Assembly (NCBI GenBank): GCA_033439255.1
Contig: CM065880.1
Location: 2,728,001-2,792,000 of the forward strand
Direction: 5' to 3'
Length of the DNA: 64,000 nucleotides
Source of the DNA: Hericium rajendrae
Lineage: Eukaryota > Basidiomycota > Agaricomycetes > Russulales > Hericiaceae
The notes under the pieces are model-generated. The model searched no databases, had not been told where the DNA came from, and saw only the letters and a program-made list of their open reading frames with translations. Made by a program: the position numbers and the translations under genes. Positions 23,419 through 33,838 of this stretch are shown one piece after another (the stretch's first letter is position 1; each line of letters starts with the position of its first letter).

Positions 23419-24135
23419 TCATTTCATGCACACATGCAGATAAACTGCAGGCCGCAGGCAGGCGCATGCGTGCACATGTACTCCAACAGGACATGCGGGA
23501 GCAGTGCGGGCATGCGATGCGTGGATGCACAACAGCAGGAGCGGGCAGACGGGAATGTGATTGGCAGGCAGTCGCCATCCTCGCAGCCCACTCATGCTCC
23601 CCGACGAGTCCAGCAGCGCATGTTTCACGTCCGTTAACGTGTTCCGGAATAGCGCCGCTCTGTCAATATTGTCGGCGAGTATCGTTGCACCGTGCGGGTC
23701 CCGCGACGCGACTTTGGGAGCGGCTCGGCCATGGTGCAAGGATGTGGATGACGCTACCCGTTCGGCCTGCGCTTCGTGAATGAGCATCGGTGTCGCCGAA
23801 GTTACGGCGCAGGTGCTCACCTGTCGTCGCGCCGAGTCCATCCAGAATGTGGCGTCGTCCTTGTATTGTGAGAGGACGCACAGGCGTGTGCGGCCACGCG
23901 CATGCAGCTGGTGGGCATGCAGTGTGGGTGCATGCCGCCGGCGCTGCTGCCGGCGTGGATGCGTACTGCAGGGAGCCGGGCACGCCGTGGACGCAGGAAT
24001 GGGCGATGTGGCGAAGGCGCGGGAGGGCAACAGACCAGGGTGATTGGGCAGATCGGCGAGTACTTGGGTTGACATCAGACACGGGCTACGCCGTCCTGCG
24101 CACGCTCTCATTGCCACCTCAATCGCACTGTTCAC
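23419..24135 (-). CDS. Long open frame inside the TIR element, unrecognised
   Basis: A 238-codon open frame in GC-rich sequence. The central part (LSQYKDDATFWMDSARRQ, then ILADNIDRAALFRNT) looks more protein-like than its His/Ala/Pro-rich ends. Overlapping frames on the plus strand are also open, a typical effect of high GC, so this may not be a gene. No family is recognised. Confidence 0.15.
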   Translation of the reverse strand: MNSAIEVAMRACAGRRSPCLMSTQVLADLPNHPGLLPSRAFATSPIPASTACPAPCSTHPRRQQRRRHAPTLHAHQLHARGRTRLCVLSQYKDDATFWMDSARRQVSTCAVTSATPMLIHEAQAERVASSTSLHHGRAAPKVASRDPHGATILADNIDRAALFRNTLTDVKHALLDSSGSMSGLRGWRLPANHIPVCPLLLLCIHASHARTAPACPVGVHVHACACLRPAVYLHVCMK

Positions 24136-24358
24136 GCGTCACGGTCAAGCTCGTTTTCGTCAGCGCGTTCGACTCACCTTGGCCACCTGCCACGTCGATA
24201 TCTCCCCGATCTACAGCCTAGCTCAGTAAGTACAGCGACGTACGTTGAAGGTCCGACGAGAAACACTTGATTTGGGGGAAACAAATGCGTATGGGGTGAC
24301 ATAGTAGTTGTAGTGGCATAAGAGTAAGAGGGAAAGAAGGAAGTGCGCTAAGTCGCGC

Positions 24359-25051
24359 GTCAGCATAGGACCCCTGATAACTCACCAACAGGTCCGATCC
24401 TCATTCCCCAAAAATTTGCCATTTCGGGCCCTGAGGTCTGATCCCTTTCCCCAAATTCTCGATGCTCGTACCACCCAGGTTACATCCCCGTAAGCCCCAA
24501 AAATGGTCGACGAACTCTGATGTCTCATCCCGGAGCCCCAAATTTACATCGTTACAGCCGTTTTTCTCCCCGAAGCGAAATTGTTCGATTGCGGTGGAGG
24601 TTGCGGAGTACGTAAATCCGTCAGCCGTTGCTTGCCGCAGGCCAGAGTGCTACGAGCGGCGACGGAATTTCCGGCAGCATCTCCCTTTGCATTACACACT
24701 CCGCTTCGACACGCTTGTGAGGCAAACAGTGATGCGGGGCCTGTCGATTCGTTCTAAAAACAGCTTATGTCATGTCCACTGTGAAGCGGCCCAAGTCTTG
24801 ATGTTTTGCAGAAACGGAGGCGGTGCGATCAAAAACATCATTACATACATATAGTACCATGCATATGAGCTAAAATCTCTCTAGGAGACCTCAAATCAAT
24901 TCTATGGAGGTCTCATGCCTGTGAGCCCCGAAATTTGACCTTTTGCCAGAAGGTCCGGTGCAAATCCCCAAATATCGTCACGTGAGGACCCCCAAAAACC
25001 TCGGATTTGGGATCGGACCTCTTGGTGAGTTATCAGGGGTCCTGTCAGCAT
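24359..25051. mobile_element. 677-bp non-autonomous TIR element with 8-bp target duplication
   Basis: The element spans 24367-25043. Its ends are inverted repeats of about 34 bp with one mismatch, beginning AGGACCCCTGATAACTCACC. It is flanked on both sides by the 8-bp direct repeat GTCAGCAT (24359-24366 and 25044-25051). The interior has no coding capacity. An 8-bp duplication is the usual mark of hAT-superfamily transposition, so a hAT-type MITE is the best guess. An interior block near 24590-24745 is related to 27965-28075. Confidence 0.85.
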
Positions 25052-25583
25052 CCCTCTGAGTCCAAGTTGTTCTCTCACGGTGTTGATCCTTCCTTGAGCA
25101 CTCTTGTCAAGAGCTTGAAAAGGGATCGGTCATATCTAAATTGAGAGCGTACCATATCAGGAAGGGCTTCAACTCGCGGCAGTCTTTCAAGCGAACTCAA
25201 GAGACTTCAAGCGACTTCAAGCGCTTGAAGTCTCTTGACGCTCTTGGGCGCTAAAGACTGTTTTGCTGATGTCAGGCAGGTTCTTTATCGTCGTGTAGGA
25301 GGAATATTACTGTCGAGTATGGATCACTTTATCGACGTCCTTCAAAGAACAAGGCTCGATTTATCTAAAGCGAGGCAAATGCATCATGTTGTATGTGGCC
25401 TTTGTTCTATTTCTTGTTCGACGAAGTTGACATAGAATATAAAGCTTTGACGTCTGCTTTGACGGCAGCCATTCAGTCCTAGCTCCTGGAGAGCAAGATT
25501 AGTCTTTCTCTTTGTTTTGTTAAAACGTTTCGTAACGTGGTCTCGTTTCTGGTCTCGCAAGTGGCAGCCCGTTCATTTCCAAC

Positions 25584-26299
25584 ATGTCGCATCGAACGCC
25601 CTTTCCCCAAAGTCCCGGATTACCTCCGAGCCTCTACTCCGGGATGTCGTCGCTTCAGATAAACCAAGCCGGCCCTGGATCCGTTGCAGCAGCATCATCT
25701 CGTCCTCATACATCCCAACCGCAGAAAGCCTTGCTCAAAGGTCCCAAGGCCGCGCGGCACCAAAGTAGGAAGAGCGAGCACCCAAGCGCCTCTACTGCTT
25801 GGAAAGATCCACGCCCATTGGTAGCGGCTTCTGCTGGACGCAAGCAGATAAGAAGAGAGGACGCATCTGTCAAGCATAAGCAGCCCATTTGGGCCACTTT
25901 CGTTCCCAACGCTCGTCCGACCACCCAAAGGGAAGAACTTTACATGCTTCATTCCTGTAAGCTTCCCTATCTCGTTAGCAATCTAAATCTCAAACCCTCT
26001 CATCAGTATCTGATTCCTTCACGGAGCAAAATATATATGTCAAGGCCGTGTTTGATGATCTTAATCGGCAGTTCGATGTCCTTGAGGAGCAAAGTTTGGC
26101 GGAAGATCGACGCTTAGATCGTGATTGTGATGCCTTTGAGCACCAAATTCGAGCAGAAGAACGCCGCACACGGGAAATATTTGACAGAGAGACGGATCCA
26201 ATAAAACGACGACAATATAGGGAGTTCCGGGAGACCTATCATGCACAGCGCCGAGAGGCATTGATGAATGCGAGGGGTGGACCATCGAGGAGCACTTAG
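25584..26299 (+). CDS. Hypothetical protein with charged helical C terminus
   Basis: Two exons joined by an intron at 25957-26006 (GTAAGC..CAG) give about 221 residues. The N-terminal half is basic, low in complexity and rich in Ser, Pro and Gln (MSHRTPFPQSPGLPPSLY). The C-terminal half is a highly charged helix, probably a coiled coil (DRRLDRDCDAFEHQIRAEE, then RRTREIFDRETDPIKRRQY). No domain is recognised. It starts about 310 bp after the right end of the TIR element and could be a host gene or carried by a mobile element. The start is the first ATG of the open frame. Confidence 0.55.
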
Positions 26300-26397
26300 A
26301 CATGTATCTTATCTTCTCGTCAACGTAGTCATCATATTGCTTTGATACATGACGATCTGGCACCGATTTCTTATGAAGCGCTTACCGACTTACTGGG

Positions 26398-26569
26398 TGA
26401 CTTTCCGCGGCCTTAAATCTATGTTATGATATTCCTGAGGCCATTTCAAATGCCTCGCTAACATCCAAAATGACCTCCTCATCCAATCAGGTCGTGCAAA
26501 TCAGCGGACTTTGAATCTAAATGACCTCCAAAACATATCATAGAATAAAAATAAGGCCGCGGAAAGTCA
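26398..26569. mobile_element. MITE-like element, copy 2
   Basis: 172 bp with an 18-bp perfect terminal inverted repeat, TGACTTTCCGCGGCCTTA at the left and its inverse at the right. It is the reverse-complement relative of the element at 7941-8104. This copy has the better preserved ends. It has no coding capacity. It lies just 3' of the hypothetical gene at 25584. Confidence 0.85.
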
Positions 26570-26881
26570 TCCACTGACCATATGTACTCAGTTGTAATAT
26601 TCTCATATACTGTACCCAATCACGAGTGACCGTCTTCATTTCAGATGCTTCTGCGCAGAGAGAACTGGCTATTGCGATGCACAGAGGAAAGAAGGTAATA
26701 CAGTTAATATAAGGGTGAATACAGCAATAACAGCGACGGAACGCGTAGCACGGCAGCAGGAGAAAAATTATGGATTACAGAATGATTCACACCCTCAGCT
26801 CTGCATCTAACGACACCCAAACATTACACCACACCGCCTCAAATAAAGATAAGCAAGCAGACCCGACCCGACCAGCAGGCC

Positions 26882-27344
26882 TCACGACGCCGGGATGTCC
26901 GTCACGATCTTGACCAGGTCCGGGCGCTGCGCAAGCCACACGAGCCGGCGGTCGCAGTCCGCGAACAGCTGCTCCTTGCGCGCGGGGTCCGTCTCGCTCT
27001 CGGCCTTGTTGAGCACCTCGATCGCGCTGTTCCACTCGGCGGCGAACGCCTCGACGGAGACGGGCGGCTTCGCGGGCGCGGGGTCGAGCAGCCCCAGCGC
27101 GGCCTCGAGCTCGTCGGGGGACATGGCGACGTTCTCTTTGATCCATTCTGGTTGGTGGAGGAGGTCAGCTGGGCGGGTGGAGGACGGCTGGTGGGGACTT
27201 ACTGTCCATGACCTCTTGGTCGATCTCGAAGTCGAAATCAAAGTCGGGTATCACGGACTGCTCGCCGAACGAAGCTTTCGATGAGCCGGACGGCAGCTCA
27301 ATGGGAGCTGGCGACGGTGATGATGTGGAGGCGCGAGTGTCCAT
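26882..27344 (-). CDS. Small acidic hypothetical protein
   Basis: Two exons (27203-27344 and 26882-27147) joined in frame give about 136 residues. The N terminus, MDTRASTSSPSPAPIELP, is Ser/Pro-rich, followed by DFDFDFEIDQEVMD. The second exon begins WIKENVAMSPDELEAALGLL and has a helical, charged tail ending VKIVTDIPAS. No catalytic motif is seen and no family is recognised. The compact exon structure and the sharp codon bias of exon 2 (GC-rich third positions) support a real, expressed gene. Confidence 0.7.
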
Positions 27345-28456
27345 GATGATGTCTTCAACGAGTAATAAGTATGCGCTTCAAAATCTGCAGTCAAGACAAT
27401 AGTACGTCAGTAAACGGCCAATCAGTCGAGATGCTGCAAACCCACCTAAGTGCTGGTGATGAGATGTCGACACCGCCAGGCGAACCTCTTCATATTTATA
27501 TGTGTCCCCAGGTCCCCAGCCCGTTCCCGAAGATCGGATGCGCCCAAGGACAAGGCGAAGCCTCGAGAACAACAGACCAGCCCCGCTCGCCACATAAACT
27601 ATTGTTGCCCCGACTCGGACCATCAAAAACGTACCTCGAGAAGAAAAAACACGCTCGAAACGGAATCCCTGTGCAGAATGGAAGCAGAACGTACGCCCGA
27701 GTCGCCATTTGGAGAACAATTGGCCCTGGTCACAAGAACGGACAAGATAAAAGGACTGCCGTATCCGAGCGCTGCGTGATCAATCGATCATTACGCAAAC
27801 GTCGTGCTTTGGCCGCTGCGAGGCCCTTCTTCTCGTCATAGCGACGGGTTAAAGACACCGGTTTTCTGAAACAAAGCGGGTCCCATGCCAGTCTGACTTC
27901 TGTGCTGGATGAGATTGAAGCAAAGCTAGAAGGAGGCCATGACAACGGATATTACAGTTTTCAGAGCGATAGTAGGCCCCGCGTGCTGATTTGCCTCACG
28001 AAGCGGAGCGTATAATGCAAAGGGACGCGCCCGGCGAGCCACCGGCTAATGAATTTACGTACCCCGCAACCTCCGCCATAAGTGAACAATTCTACACAAG
28101 ACCATACTGACATTATGTTTTCCATCAGAGATACTGTACAAGCATTAATGGGGTAGTGGTAACCTGGGTCGTTGCCATCGACCCGCCGGGGGTTCGATTC
28201 CCTCTTAAGTATAGAAAAGAAGAATTGTTTCTTTTTTTTTCGCTCACTCAGATCGCTTGCCTCAGCATTGGCCCACGAAATTATGTCAACGCAACGAGTG
28301 TAAAGAACGTATATCATTCCGCGATCCGTATAAAAGAAAGACAGGAAATCAGAATGGCCGATCCACCGCAACGCTACAACTGCCTCCACATATCAGACCA
28401 CACGAGCCCCACATCTAGAACCCTCAACCAAAGCCTTCCCGTTCTCGCTAGACGTG
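27345..28456. other. Intergenic region with dispersed repeat and tRNA-like sequence
   Basis: No protein gene is supported. The block 27965-28075 is related, in reverse complement, to the interior of the 677-bp TIR element near 24590-24745 (shared GCGGAGGTTGCGG, ACGTAAAT and CCCTTTGCATTA blocks). A tRNA-Gly-like sequence follows at 28142-28212. A run of nine T residues lies at about 28230. Confidence 0.5.
28142..28212 (+). pseudogene. tRNA-Gly(GCC)-like sequence with decayed acceptor stem
   Basis: The D arm (GGGTAGTGGTAACC), the anticodon arm (GGTCG-TTGCCAT-CGACC, anticodon GCC) and the T arm (GGGGG-TTCGATT-CCCTC) fit tRNA-Gly. The acceptor stem does not: GCATTAA against TTAAGTA pairs at only four of seven positions. 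A T-rich terminator follows. It is probably a pseudogene or the head of a tRNA-derived SINE rather than a working tRNA. Confidence 0.6.
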
Positions 28457-29191
28457 TCAGGTGCTAAGATGAACGGCGTCGACGTTCCCGTTGGTTGCAG
28501 GAATGGTCATACCCTGAGGAGGGGGAGGAGGGGGATACTGACGAGTGCTCATCTGGCCGAGTTTCACATCCAAAGGAAGTTTAGGGACGGAGTACTCCTG
28601 GGGAGGGGGAGGGGGAGGGCCCGTCTGGCGCATGTGGAGTTCGAGGATCTCGGCGCCGAGTTCGGAGTTGGGCATCGAGAAGCCGGCGGGAGGGGGAGGG
28701 GGAGGGGGAGGGGGAGGACCCATGTCGCGCTTGCTGTCCGAGTAGCGGTGGTAATTGGCACCCAGACCCAGTGGCGTCTCGACGTCGACGATCTGGTCTT
28801 GCTTCGGCGCGCGCTTCCCGTCCTTGTATTGGTGATAGTCGCTGCTGATAACGGGCGCAACGGTGTCGGCGACGGTGTCCGTCTTGGGCTCGCGCTTGCT
28901 GTGTCCGTCGTTCGTATCGACGCTCTCGTTCACGAGCGGCTCAACATCGATGACCCGGCGGGCATCAAGGAGGGACGCGGCACCGAGACTGTCAGCGCCG
29001 AGGCTGGAAAGGTTCGGCTGGGCGGGTGCGTTGGCGGCGGGCGTGTCGGCGCGGCGGTCGTTGAGAGGCGCGGCGGGCGTGTGGACGTCGAGGCTGCCTA
29101 CGTTAGGGCCGGCGGGGAGAGGGCTGGCGATGGCCGCGGTGGCGCAGAGGCAGAGGGCGAGAAGGCCAGTGAACTTGGGCATGACGGCCAT
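28457..29191 (-). CDS. Secreted proline-rich protein with repeated Kex2 sites
   Basis: 244 residues in a single exon. The N terminus, MAVMPKFTGLLALCLCATAA, is a signal peptide, probably cut after an AxA/AS site. Dibasic KR or RR sites recur: DRRADT, HSKREPK, DGKRAPK, DSKRDMG. Two sites follow related segments, SSDYHQYKDGKR and GANYHRYSDSKR. The second half holds three polyproline runs (up to ten Pro), each near an M-x-x-P motif. The layout (secretion signal, repeated short peptides, dibasic sites) resembles Kex2-processed repeat proteins of fungi, whose products can be signalling or ribosomal peptide precursors. It could also be a cell-wall protein. The ATG at 29182 is an alternative start. 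Confidence 0.75.
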   Translation of the reverse strand: MAVMPKFTGLLALCLCATAAIASPLPAGPNVGSLDVHTPAAPLNDRRADTPAANAPAQPNLSSLGADSLGAASLLDARRVIDVEPLVNESVDTNDGHSKREPKTDTVADTVAPVISSDYHQYKDGKRAPKQDQIVDVETPLGLGANYHRYSDSKRDMGPPPPPPPPPPAGFSMPNSELGAEILELHMRQTGPPPPPPQEYSVPKLPLDVKLGQMSTRQYPPPPPPQGMTIPATNGNVDAVHLST

Positions 29192-29974
29192 TGTATAGTA
29201 ATGTGAGTGATAGAGGTGAGGATGAGAAAGCGGAAAAGGAAGGGAGGGCGCGAAGAACAGTGAGGTTACTGGACTGAGGAAGAAAACAAACAACGGCCTT
29301 GAGGGCCTTTATATATCCCTCAACGGCGGCTGGCGGGCATTTGTTTGGTGCCAGACGAAACCGAACATCGACCAAACGAAGGGGCGCGATCGAATTTAGA
29401 CAGTTTCGAGACTGGCATCCATGAGCACTTTCACGAGCTCATGCAAAGCAAGAGGCGTCGGGCAGAAACAAAAGAGGGTTCTCAGAGCGGACGCACCAGC
29501 TTGAACCGCGACAGGCGGAAAATAAATAGCATCGGCTGTGCAGAACGGGAGGATGACCATAATTTGGAAGTGGTCGACGCAACATATCAATGTTCAACGT
29601 CAGTGCCGAGTGTTGGCGCGGAAGTGATCGACAGAAGCCTCCGGCCTCGCGTGGCAGACGTCAATAGGATAACGGATGGTTAGTCCGAACAGTTTTCAAC
29701 CAGAGGGAGGACCTAGAGCACTCCTTGGGAGACATGCATCGTAACATCCCATAGCAGCTCACAGATTGCGAACCCAACCGAATGCGTACCGACAGGTATA
29801 GACGCATCGCAATTTGCTTGTATCGAAATGCATGGCTCCAGACAGACGAGCCGTCCGCGACCTGAGAACAAGTTCAGAGAATTGCTTCAGGAAGCTCAAA
29901 ACACAAATTGGCTAGGTTCGATCAGTGTGAGGAAGAAGCACGCTCCTTCCATACAATTGAGCAACGTATAAACA
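29192..29974. other. Intergenic region
   Basis: This contains the promoter of the secreted protein (a TATA-like ATATATAAAGG read on the minus strand near 29305-29320) and the 3' flank of the prenyltransferase gene. No further gene is supported. Confidence 0.4.
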
Positions 29975-31590
29975 TTACGACACGATGTTCTCATGGTCGT
30001 AGACCCTGTGAGACTCGCGAACAGGGACATGTTCCCTCACCCATTGAGATGTCTCGATGGTGGCGTTCAGCAGCATGTCCAGCGGTTGCAGCGTCCATGA
30101 CTGGCCTTCTGATCCAGGAGGGTTAATCGCCAATGCCGCAGATGTAAGGTACGTGTGATATGGATCTGCCAGCGATGTCAGCCTGCCGCATAAGCCCGAC
30201 CCTCAATGGAGACGAACCAGGATGCTCCCCCGGTGCTTTTGCGATGCCGCCGAACTTGTATTGACAGTGAGCGACGAAGGAGCAGAGCGCATTAGTGTCG
30301 ATAAGTTCGTTCTCATTGAGGATCTGCAAGTGGAGCTTTGCGTCAGGGAGAATACGAGTTGCGATGCAGCAGGAGCGACGGACGGCTAGTGAAGCACCAC
30401 ACCAGAAACAGTAGCAGGCATCGGGGGCCTTGCCAGTACGTCCACAGAATCCACCAGCTGGATCCTGGTTCTGCATTAGCCAGCGCATCGTCTTCTTGCG
30501 CTCCGCTGTCGTAAGCGCCAGAGACGCGGGAATGAGATGCTGTGGGACAAGGTGAAGGCATGCGAGAGCGCAGTAGGTCGTTCCTCCTAAGTTGGACTTT
30601 AGGACGCGATGCCGGCAATCCTGGTGCGAGTGACGCACCTTGAGCTTCACAGTATAGTGCTTGACCATAACCGCCCTCATATGTCTGTAAGAAAGAAAGC
30701 CACAAGAAAGTCAAACAAAAGTAGAGTTCTATTCGAATACATACTCGGCATTTCTTGACGAAGGCGAGGGCTCGAGGAATGTCTATGCCGGACCAGTCAT
30801 CGAGCATACTGCTCAGGGCAAACGCGCAGTAACTCATGCGCAGATCCGAGTCGCCTGCACCCGGTATCGTAGAAAAGCTAGGAAAACGGATGAGAAACGC
30901 ATGCTGGCAGCCACCGCGACTGCTTACCTCCCGTCGCCATCCTGACACGACGCGATAAAGCGGACAATCCCTGTCCGATCTAAATGCGAAAAGTCATCGC
31001 GGAGGATGGCGAGCGACAAAACGGCCGTGTAGGTCATTATCATGTTTGGCGTTGAATAATGAGAGTATTCAGCCTGCTTAAATGCAAATAAGGCATGCAG
31101 TCATTACCGTAAATCCGGAACCCATACAAGAGAAACGCGTACGAACGAGTCCTTTTGACCGATCATGATCTTCGGTCGTCATGAACGTACTTGGCCGAAA
31201 GCCGCTCCCAAAAGCGCCTCCTAGGTTTATCGCAAAAGATCGCATGCTAATCGAGATTGATTGGACGGAGGCGGGGACGCACTGGCTTGCTGCGCCCATA
31301 TCCAATTTCTCCAGCCATCCCTGTCGGCCTCGCTCGTCTTCTGCGAGATCAGACCGAGGACGTCGAGCGTCCCAAGGCAGTAGAACGAAAGTGCCATCCT
31401 TCATAAACCAGTACTTTCAGCACGCGTATTGGCTTTGAATACCTTGCAGTCCGACGCGGTGCGGCTAGATGACATACCGAGAGGAGTCTATTTCTTCCAT
31501 GCTGTCTGGCAAGCCAGCAATGCAGCGTTTGCAGTGCATTACATGGCCTGTTTTGTTAAAGGGAGGTAACGGGTTGATAGTGGAAGACAT
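29975..31590 (-). CDS. CDC43: Protein geranylgeranyltransferase type I beta subunit
   Basis: Catalytic beta subunit that, with an alpha subunit, attaches geranylgeranyl to the C-terminal CaaX cysteine of Rho-type GTPases in the cytosol. The exons assemble from MSSTINPLPPFNKTGHV, then HCKRCIAGLPDSMEEIDSSR, MALSFYCLGTLDVLGL, SGFRPSTFMT, HYSTPNMIMTYTAVLSLAIL, and the prenyltransferase repeats FIASCQDGDGSF, CALACLHLVP and NQDPAGGFCGRTGKAPDAC. Zinc ligands are visible: Asp and Cys in PDACYCFW and His in DPYHTYL. It ends HENIVS. The family is recognised with confidence; the exact ends of two middle exons are approximate. It is divergent from the epsin gene, with 233 bp between the start codons. Confidence 0.88.
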
Positions 31591-31679
31591 GGCAGACGCA
31601 GGTATCGAGACGGAAGATGGCAAGAGGATGGCGAGGATATCGAGTTATTATTTTGCATTTTCGTCGTGTAAACCCGGGT

Positions 31680-31693
31680 GATAAGTGCTTATC
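31680..31693. promoter_or_regulatory. Inverted GATA pair in divergent promoter
   Basis: GATAAG-TG-CTTATC lies between the start codons of the prenyltransferase beta subunit (31590, minus) and the epsin (31824, plus). Inverted GATA sites are typical binding sites for GATA-type zinc-finger regulators. Use in vivo is inference. Confidence 0.35.
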
Positions 31694-31823
31694 GGGAACT
31701 AAGTCCGGCTCCGCCTAGTTGCCGTCAAGCGACTCACGCCCGGAGGGAGCTGTACACACCGACGACTACCACCCCCAGGCTTCAACAGACCAGGCCTATC
31801 GTTACCCTCGACCTTCGCCCGCC

Positions 31824-33838
31824 ATGGATCGCCTCGAATCACTGGGAAGCACGCTTTCCAACCTCACGATGTACGACATCAAGAGCATGTACAACCAGGT
31901 GAGCAGGATCGCGACCTCGGTGGCGGGGCAATCTAGTGCTGGCCAGGACTAAGCAGATGTGGATTTCGTAGGCCAAGAATGTTGTCTTGAACGTGAGCGA
32001 GATGGAGGCGAAGGTCCGCGAGGCCACCAATGACGATCCTTGGTGCGTTGTTGTTTCCTGCGTCGCGGGAAGCTCTATTGACGTGTTTCGACTTCGCGAC
32101 TAGGGGAGCGAGTTCGACGCTCATGCAAGACATAGCCCAGGGGTGAGTTATTCTAAGCATCTAAAAAAGCCCTGAATGACGAGAGGTCATTTATAGAACA
32201 TTTAATTTGTGCGTGTTATTTCGGTGCATGGGGAGCGGCCATTCTGAAGGCAATCGCCAGCCAAAATTTCAATGAGATCATGCCGTGCATCTACGCACAG
32301 TTCATGGAGAAAGAGGCGCGTCAATGGAGGCAGATATACAAGGTGAATCAAGCCCGTATCCACCAATCCATCGCTCATTGCTGTATGTCATGTAGGCTCT
32401 CCAATTACTTGAGTATCTAGTCAAAAATGGGAGCGAACGCGTCATTGACGATGCACGCTCCCATATCTCGACGATCAAAATGCTCAGGAGTTTCCATTAC
32501 ATTGACGACAAGGGCAAAGACCAGGGTATAAACGGTGCGTGTTCATCTACGCTTCCCTACTGTCCAGATGCTGAATTCAAGCTCACAGTCCGCAATCGAT
32601 CCCGCGAAATCGTCGAACTGCTTTCGGATGTTGAGAAAATCCGCCAGGAGAGAAGGAAGGCGAAGGCCAACAGAAGCAAGTACATCGGCACTGGTAGCGA
32701 CGGCATGAGCTTCAGCTCCGCCGGTGCTCGATATGGCGGATTCGGAAGCGACAGTCTTGGAAGCTCGTCCTTCGGGACCTACGGCGGTGGCGGCGGATAC
32801 GGCGAGCGCGCTAGTGGGATGGACAGAGGCATGTTTCTCGCTTTCTTGATCGATACCCAATTTGACGAGGATTGGGTTTGCACAGAGTATAACAACAGCG
32901 GCGGCAGCGGTGGTTTCCGGGACGAGGGCTCCCGGAAAGGATACGAGGAATACGATGCAGGAGAGTACGAGGAGGGCCCGCGCCGGTCCGACTCAACTTC
33001 TCGCCGGACTGGTGCCGCCAGCACGTCGCGCTCCTCGACCTTGACTGCCAGTCGCTCCGCACCCGCGAAGGCTCCCGAACCCGCTAAAGAAGTGGATCTG
33101 CTTGGTGGGTTCGGGGACGACGAGCCCGTCGCCGCTCCGGCCAAGGCCGAAAAGGCTCTGCCCGCCTTGACCGCCCTCAACATCTCTACTGATGGTGAGC
33201 CGTCTTGATCTCGCAACTGCGGATAACAAATTAAATAACCGTCCAACACAGCCGACGACGAGTTTGCCGACTTCCAGGCGGCGCCGCCATCCGCGCCCGC
33301 CACCAAGCCAAACCTCATGGACTTCCTGAACGCGTCCGCGCCGGCTCCAGCGCGCTCTGCCCACGCCTCGCGCTCCTCGATCGCCTCGCCCGTGCAGACG
33401 CCTTCTTACAACGCCTTCCCCACCATGGCGGCCCAAGCCCGCCCCGCGTCCTACGTTGCCTCGCCGCCCCCAACGACCGCCTCGCTCTCCCTCTTCTCAC
33501 AGGCGCCCCTCGCGCCGACGCCCTCGGCAAAGTCGCCGCCGCCGCGCACGGGCGTGGCGAGCCCCAGTTCGACGACGTCCGCGAAGCCGGCGAGCAACTT
33601 CGACGATTTGTGGTCGATGTCGCTCGGCTCGTCGGGCTCGAAGCCCGCGACGCCCACGGGCGCGCCTAAGTCGATCAAGGACCTCGCGAACGAGAAGGCG
33701 CAGGCGGGGATTTGGGGCGCGAGCAAGGCGCCGGTTGGCCAGGCGCAGCGGCCGGGGATGGGGGGCTCGTTTGGTTCTTTTGCTGGCCCGGCTGTGTCGT
33801 CGGCCCCGGCGGGCGGGGCGGACGATTTGTTGCTGTGA
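31824..33838 (+). CDS. Epsin-type ENTH domain protein (epsinR/Ent-like)
   Basis: Clathrin-adaptor protein of membrane traffic, about 520 residues. The N-terminal ENTH domain is visible: NVVLNVSEMEAKVREATNDD, GASSTLMQDIAQGTFNFQ, FNEIMPCIYAQFMEKEARQW, QLLEYLVKNGSERVIDDAR and FHYIDDKGKDQGINVRNR. The C-terminal region is disordered, with a Gly/Ser-rich part, an acidic patch (EEYDAGEYEEGPRR), LLGGFGDDEP, a DDEFADFQ motif of the type that binds adaptor ear domains, NLMDFLNAS, and a final DDLLL clathrin-box-like end. A 12-nt micro-exon at 32197-32208 is needed to join the ENTH frame (GTFNFQ). The DF-type ear-binding motifs point to a Golgi/endosomal epsinR-like role rather than plasma membrane. Confidence 0.9.

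Larger units (their letters stand above)
23113..25271. mobile_element. Putative TIR DNA element (about 2.2 kb) with nested insertion
   Basis: The left end reads CATCAGCAAAACAG and the right end is its exact inverse, CTGTTTTGCTGATG. Inside both ends lie inverted subterminal blocks, CAAGAGCGTCAAGAG, and several TTCAAGCG/CTTGAAG motifs. Subterminal repeats of this type are common in cut-and-paste transposons. No target duplication is obvious. The interior has a GC-rich section (23415-24230) with a 238-codon open frame on the minus strand that resembles no transposase I know. A 677-bp TIR element is nested inside (24367-25043). Confidence 0.5.

Noticed and set aside
28142-28212. Functional tRNA-Gly
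   Set aside because: The acceptor stem pairs at only four of seven positions.
28454-29206. 250-codon plus-strand frame over the secreted protein gene
   Set aside because: Gly/Arg/Val-rich shadow of the proline-rich gene on the other strand; no signal or motif.
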